DNA of 64,000 bases from Notospermus geniculatus (lineage: Eukaryota; Nemertea; Pilidiophora; Heteronemertea; Lineidae): positions 18,759-82,758 of the forward strand of contig NMRB01001700.1 of assembly GCA_002633025.1 (NCBI GenBank). The letters run 5' to 3'. The notes under the pieces were generated by a model that had not been told where the DNA came from, did not search any database, and saw only the letters and a list, made by a program, of their open reading frames with translations. Every line of letters starts with the position of its first letter. Position 1 is the stretch's first letter. The position numbers were made by a program, and so were the translations under genes. Below are positions 59,236 through 64,000 of this stretch, piece after piece.

Positions 59236-59507
59236 GGGCAGCCAGTCTCCAGTGGCAAAGGCCAGCTTCATCTATGTGCACTTCGTGTCATCCCAGACGT
59301 ATCTGCCACGGAGAGTACAAGAAGAACCATGTGTATCAATGCGCGCTAATGGAAAACGCCAATAAATCCCGGTACAGAATTGAAAAAGTAGTTCACTCTG
59401 CACACAGTGATACGGCCGTGGCAGTAACCGAAGCACACATACATTTGTGTGCACCAAATATAATTCTTCGAGTAATCCATCAAACTTCCTGCAAAACTGC
59501 ACAATAA
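59236..59507 (+). CDS. Proposed terminal exon, cysteine-containing tail
   Basis: An acceptor CTCTAACACTACAG at 59235 opens 90 codons to TAA (59505-59507), overlapping an AATAAA poly-A signal at 59503. The translation shows CTSCHPRRICHGEYKKNHVY then QC, later HIHLCAP and HQTSC: seven cysteines, consistent with an extracellular disulphide-bonded tail. The phase (needs one base) fits the preceding proposed exons. The opposite strand is also open, so strand choice rests on the acceptor, phase and poly-A signal. Linking it to the LamG-like exon at 52138 is inference. Confidence 0.4.
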
Positions 59508-59698
59508 AAAACATGTGTTTGCACGATTTTGATTGTTGTTGACGTATATGATTTATGAAATGCAATGGAAGGATGTTATAACTGTGATTTCGTTGTGAAA
59601 GCTGATCCAGGCCGGGTCGGCCTATTTACGTTGCTGGCTAATCGCCATCAGCTGATTACAATGTACGTTCTGTGTGAGGATACTGCTGTGACATTTCA

Positions 59699-60528
59699 TA
59701 AGATAAGATAAGCTTTATTTTACGTCCGTATAGAAAGTACAGAAAACATAAGACTAGATGAAAACAGTACAGACAGATAAAATAAGAATATAAACATACT
59801 AAAAATATGAGATAACTTTGGCCCCGGGCATAGCCCACATGACTAGCAGATGGACAGCATCACTATTACCGACAAACAGCACATTGACACTTCTCTCCTT
59901 GCCAGGTATTAATAAAAGTTCTGAAATCCCTGCGATTCCTACAGGCTCTCATGTGTTCGGGAAGCTCGTTCCAGATCTTCGCAGCCTGGTACGAGAAACT
60001 GTCTTTATATTTCATTTTTTGAAATCGCGGAACCTCGAGTATATTGGTATTTCTGAGACAATAAGGATTTACCCTCTTCCTGACTAGTGAACACAAATAT
60101 TTAGGTGTGAAACCATTAAGGATTTTATATACCTCGGTGGCCATGAGTCTCACTCGTTGAAGGTAAAGAGAAGCTCTCTTGTCCCTCTCCAAGAGAGACT
60201 CATAGCCACTCGAGAAATCCCGGTAAACATACCGCAGAGCTCGATAGTTGATCTTTTCCAATTTCTTCTCATTTATTTTACCACATGAATGCCATACAAG
60301 AGGACAATAATTGAAAACTGACTTTATGAACGAGTAATAAATAACCCTGCGACATTCTAAATTTAAATGCCATCCAATGCGCTGAAGAACATTTAACTGC
60401 CTAGCCGCTTTTGAGCACACCATGGACACATGGTGATGAAAATTTCGTGACAAAAACGGTAAGTTGGCGAATGTTTCTACTGTTGAGTACCGTATCAAAA
60501 TAGGTACATATACGCAGATGCATTTCAA
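59699..60528 (-). pseudogene. Non-LTR retrotransposon (LINE), 5'-truncated 3' end
   Basis: On the - strand a frame from 60528 to 59866 encodes the C-terminal region found after the reverse transcriptase in jockey/CR1/L2-type LINEs: HVSMVCSKAARQLNVLQRI, YYSFIKSVFNYCPLVWHSCG, EKINYRALRYVYRDFSSGYE, LMATEVYKILNGFTPKYL, FSYQAAKIWNELPEHMR and a closing CQCAVC. A ~165-bp 3' untranslated tail follows, ending AATAAAGCTTATCTTATCTT, a short repeat tail typical of this group. The catalytic reverse transcriptase and endonuclease parts are absent. Similarity seems to begin near residue 25, so the first residues may be flank. Not active. Confidence 0.8.
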
Positions 60529-61131
60529 GTGTAGGCCTAAATTTTCTAAGTAAAAAACGATGGCCTTGCGGGTCTTAGTACCGGTACCGTATATGGACTA
60601 GGCTTAGGCCTATCAGCGTTCAGCTCAACACTGCACCATATGCACTGCTATGTTCATCAACAACGTCGTGAACTTTTGGTTTTATTTCTCTGGGATGGAA
60701 CGAAATCGCCTCAAAAACTGTTTGGTTGGATTCCTGATAAAATTTCCTTTCCAATGACATGAAGTTNAGGTCACGAGCTCAAAACCATCCTCCTTTTCTC
60801 TTTTCAGGATGAAGATGAAAATAGCCCAAGTTCTCAAAGAGAATGCACGCAACATGCCCCAAAGATCCATGTTCCTACTGCAATAAGGCTTGATACTGTT
60901 GGCTCGAAAAAATTTAAGATTGTTCCTGTTTGCAGTCAGCACCAGTAATGTAATGGTGGGTTCAGAAGCACGGGAGGCGGCGAGCAGGTGTTCTCATTGA
61001 GTCATTGATTGCCCCTTTCCAGCATAAATTTGTGTTCAATTTGGTAACGACAAAAATAAAACAAGCCATTTTGGCTTTCAATTCAGTGTTGGTCTTTCTG
61101 TTTCTGTACGTTTAAACTTGTTAACTGTCTA

Positions 61132-61365
61132 TTAAAGGAGCACAGTATTGCCACTTTTTCTCGACAGCTGGCGCCACTCTCCAACCCAGCAGGGACTAAC
61201 TCAACTGCGTTGTCGGCAAATTGACCCGATTTACTACCGGTACATACATTTTGAAATGCATTTTCATGCATAGTTTGTCTTACTGCTGCCAGGTGTGCCC
61301 ACTCTACGTCAGCAGTCAAATAACAAGCATTCGGATGATTTGAGATCCAGTACCATGTTCCTTTA
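61132..61365. mobile_element. TTAA-type MITE, AGGAGCACGGTA family, copy 3
   Basis: TTAAAGGAGCACAGTATTGC at the left; GATCCAGTACCATGTTCCTTT at the right. The body (CGACAGCTGGCGCCACTCTC, GCCAGGTGTGCCCACTCTAC) is like copies 1 and 2. The right TTAA has decayed to TTAC. Confidence 0.85.
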
Positions 61366-61710
61366 CTCACAATAACCACCTTCGCAGCATATCTCCCAAT
61401 AATGCGTATTAATGGCAATATCCATGGACTGACAAGTTCTAGTTCTGCCAGTATCTCCTCTTCTCTCCATCTCAACTACACCCCCACTACTAACTCAGGC
61501 TAAAGCCCACTCTGCTGGCAGCAGCCAGCTCTAGTTCCGTCAGGGCCGACGCTATAGCATTGGCCCTGGTAAGTACGGAGGAGGCCATCACAAGCTACTC
61601 ATGTTCCTCACTTGGGGTATTTTACTTGCCCTTGCAAAGACACAAGGTACAAGGCACCACGGCTTACTGTCCCATGCGACGGACGTGAAGAGCCGGGAAT
61701 GAAATCCCAC

Positions 61711-61786
61711 ATGACCCGGGCTGGATTCGAACCCGGGACCTGCCGCTTGCTAAGCGGACGTGATAACCACTGGGCTATCAGGCTCC
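61711..61786 (-). tRNA. tRNA-like SINE head, 76 nt
   Basis: On the - strand: A-box TAGCCCAGTGGTTATCACG, a CCGC-TTAGCAA-GCGG arm with correct U33 and AGC at the anticodon (Ala), and B-box GGGTTCGAATCC. The length equals a tRNA, but the acceptor ends (GGAGCCT against GGGTCAT) do not pair. Sequence on its left to about 61500 is probably the SINE body. Confidence 0.55.
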
Positions 61787-61924
61787 TGTATGTTTATGGT
61801 GACCCAGTTCATCCATAAAAATAAACACACGATCAATGTACACCGAGCCCAGTGCTCGCGAGTGTACACACACTGGTCAGGAAGAATGGCCAACAAGATT
61901 GTGAAATCCACGTATTTGAATTAT

Positions 61925-62490
61925 TGTATAATATGACTTAAGCAAGGTTCATTGGCGCCCGGATCCGGTCCGTTTTCAGCCCGTTTGCCCCTATTTTTGC
62001 GGATACGACAACGCAAAAGTCAATTTGATAGATTTTTTACGGACCTGAGTCGGACAAAATCCGTGTGCCAATGAACCTTGCTTTATCCGGCCACCACGAC
62101 CAACATGCCAAACACGCGAATTATTGAATATACACGATCCAGGCCAAGTTATGAAAAGCCTAGTCAGGGTTACATGTTCAATGGAAATCGTCCTAAGCCT
62201 TATTAAGCATCGTAATGGTTATCCCGAGGTGAGGGTCAATTTTATTTTTATCGAAATGAATTGACCAATATTAACAATAGCCAGGCAATCTTCTTCGATT
62301 TGTAAATGATGTAAATTAAAAGCTACATGTCGGGCAACTGTGGAATAAAACTGGTCTGCCGTTGGAAAGAAACTCACAAGTGAGGTGTAACCCTGACTAG
62401 GCCTTTCATAACTTGGCCTGGATCCTGGATATTCAATAATTCACGTGTTTCGCATGTTGGCCGTGGTGGCCGGATAAGTCATATTATACA
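61925..62490. mobile_element. MITE (TGTATAATATGACTTATCCGG) interrupted by a second element
   Basis: The arms TGTATAATATGACTTA plus TCCGGCCACCACGACCAACA pair with the right arm ending TTGGCCGTGGTGGCCGGATA then AGTCATATTATACA; they run inward ~90 bp (AATTATTGAATATACACG, AAGTTATGAAAAGCCTAGTC). The left arm is split by the element at 61941-62082. Confidence 0.85.
61941..62082. mobile_element. 142-bp AGCAAGGTTCATTGGC element with 3-bp TTA target duplication
   Basis: The ends AGCAAGGTTCATTGGC and GCCAATGAACCTTGCT continue a further ~8 bp with two mismatches. TTA precedes (61938-61940) and follows (62083-62085), whereas the uninterrupted right arm of the host MITE has a single TTA. A 3-bp TTA duplication is typical of PIF/Harbinger elements. 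A split relative lies at 27212-27303 / 31672-31692. Confidence 0.9.
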
Positions 62491-62499
62491 GTATCTCAG

Positions 62500-63500
62500 T
62501 TGTCAATTAAGCATGGAAATTGTTGCTACGCATAAAAGAATGAGTTGAAGTATATTACCTTGCCTAGTGAAGGGTTAGTAAACTGGTAAAGGTATCACAA
62601 TCAATGCGTCAAACTTTTCAAGTGATGAAACAAGAATGTCCACCATTTTTACTGTGCAACACTGGTCCTCTGCCTTTTACAGCCGCTCCGCTGTTTGCCT
62701 AGCAATACTCGGTGATACATGTGGGTACAGGTTTAAAGGAACAGTACATGTACAGTCTTGTTAAAAAATAAAAAGACAGTGATGTTTCCTATTCTGCTGA
62801 GATGCCAATGGTCATTTAGAGGTAAGATTGCCGTATTATACAAAAAACATGTTGCTTAAATGATGACATACCAAATTTAGGATTTGTGGCAAATTATCAT
62901 GAAAATATTAGAATTTCAAAATATCAAGAAAAAAACACGATTTTCAGAATCCAAAATTTTCATTTCAAAATTAGCTTGATATTATTCGCTGATGACTTCT
63001 AAGGAATTCTGTGAAAAAAAGTTTCGAAAAATCTCTTTTCGTTTTCAAGAAATAGCAAAATATCATCAGAAAAACATGATAATAAGCAAAAAGTCAATCT
63101 CCAGAATTCACGAATTTTCGACCCCAACCGGGGTCTTTTTCAAGTGGAACTTTACAATCTGAAAAGACTGAGCTGAAACCCGAATGTAGAACTAACTAAC
63201 CTGTGTAGACAGGATGAGTAAGCAATTAAGGAAAGAATAGTGTCCAAGCCCCACGGATGGTTGCTGGACCTAATAAGAGAGTGGATGTAATTAAGGAGAA
63301 ACTGATTTAGCTGAAAGAAAAGGCTTTAATAAATATGACATGTGTAATACATAACAAGCACAAAGAGGAAGGTGCACAAAAGTCAACACAAAGTAAGAAG
63401 AGAATATAAAGGAAGTCAACTTCCAGATTTGTACAAGAAGGAAAAAACCAGAATGGATAATGCAAATCACTGAGCAATGAAAATAATAGGGCGAGGAGGA
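62500..63500. other. No recognised gene
   Basis: AT-rich sequence; a short ACCCCAACCGGGGTCTTTTT stretch near 63120. No exon or clear mobile element. Confidence 0.5.
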
Positions 63501-63504
63501 ATGT

Positions 63505-64000
63505 GATGATACTTCATCACATAAATCCCGGGTTTTTGATTTGACCTACTTTTCAAGGTCACAGAGGTCAAAGTTCAAAATTCACTGTTTGGTGGCACAT
63601 TTCATTGCTATTTGACATAGCGTTTTGTGATTTGGTGTGAAGATATCTAGGCACCCTGCATGAATGCACCAAATTTCAACCCAATCGGACTTCAAATATG
63701 GCCGCCAGGAAGCCATCTTGAAAAATTGACTTTGGCCATATCTCATCGGTAGTAAATGTTACGATGTTTCAATGTTGTCTAAATATCTATGCAAGTATCC
63801 TGTACATTCCTGCTAAAATTTCTGTCCCAGCGAACGTCACGTGTGGCCACCTGGTGGCCATCTTGAAAAATAGAATTTTTGACATGAGACTGTGACCTGG
63901 ACAGGAAAGCAGTTTGTTCACAAATACCACTTGTATTCATTGTATTCAGAAATTGTACTCCTTCTGGGTGCCATCACCTGAGTTTATGTCATTGACTGAT
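63505..64000 (+). repeat. GTGAGC-type repeat, copy D (partial)
   Basis: From ACTTCATCACATAAATCCCG it matches copy C from 54310 almost base for base, including TCAAGGTCACAGAGGTCAAA and the tail ACCACTTGTATTCATTGTAT. About 290 bp of internal units of copy C (54527-54818) are absent. It runs off the window end. Confidence 0.9.

Noticed and set aside
59272-59565. 97-codon - strand ORF opposite the proposed terminal exon
   Set aside because: No acceptor, start context or poly-A signal supports it, whereas the + strand has an acceptor, matching phase and AATAAA.

Overview
This is animal nuclear DNA, most likely from a marine invertebrate deuterostome or spiralian (lancelet, hemichordate, echinoderm and brachiopod are all possible; the sequence does not decide). 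The reasons are: multi-exon genes with GT-AG introns, a rhodopsin-type peptide GPCR exon, a SWIM-YqaJ nuclease gene, THAP/DDE transposase remains, a non-LTR retrotransposon tail, frequent TAGGCCTA and ACATGTA words, and a very high density of short inverted-repeat transposons. No operons, CRISPR arrays or prokaryotic signals were seen. There are two assembly gaps (9339-10062 and 27737-27971) and several single Ns beside poly-C runs.

Layout. 1-2000: 3' part of a SWIM zinc-finger plus YqaJ exonuclease gene on the + strand, four exons. 2700-6800: repeats, namely a GTGAGC-type element, a ~60-bp tandem array split by an inverted-repeat insertion, and decayed transposase fragments. 6860-8300: a THAP/DDE_Tnp_4 transposase gene on the - strand, broken by a 61-bp tandem duplication. 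It converges on the nuclease gene, and the two may be halves of one transposon. 8640-12210: tandem repeats, a gap, and a TTAA-flanked MITE. 12259-12931: terminal exon of a class A GPCR. 13000-23000: foldback elements (including two copies of an AAGCAATTGCTT-rich palindromic element), a LamG-like exon on the - strand (15052-15599), and a relic GGGTGTCCC transposon carrying transposase remnants. 24725-26405: GATC-rich low-complexity array. 27046-31692: nested composite of small palindromic elements and two inverted copies of a repeat full of AGGTCA motifs. 31900-39000: MITEs and tandem repeats, with a 1.8-kb inverted-repeat element at 35395-37191 that holds a tRNA-like module. 40216-41415: a second element homologous to that module. 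41471-41567: possible signal-peptide exon. 42097-50170: more nested elements, including a 141-bp poly-C run. 52138-59507: probable LamG-like secreted protein gene on the + strand whose intron holds a ~5.4-kb inverted-repeat element. 59699-60528: LINE 3' end. 61100-64000: MITEs, a tRNA-derived SINE head and a partial GTGAGC-type repeat.

How it fits together. The host genes visible are few and fragmentary: one GPCR exon, two LamG-like loci and some possible first exons. Most of the window is a graveyard of DNA transposons and their non-autonomous derivatives. Two features stand out. One is a family of elements built of short perfect palindromes in which each copy uses its own palindrome spelling throughout; two of these share a homologous tRNA-like/pol III module. 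The other is several unrelated repeats that spread nuclear-receptor-type half-sites. All assignments are from reading the sequence; no database search was run.
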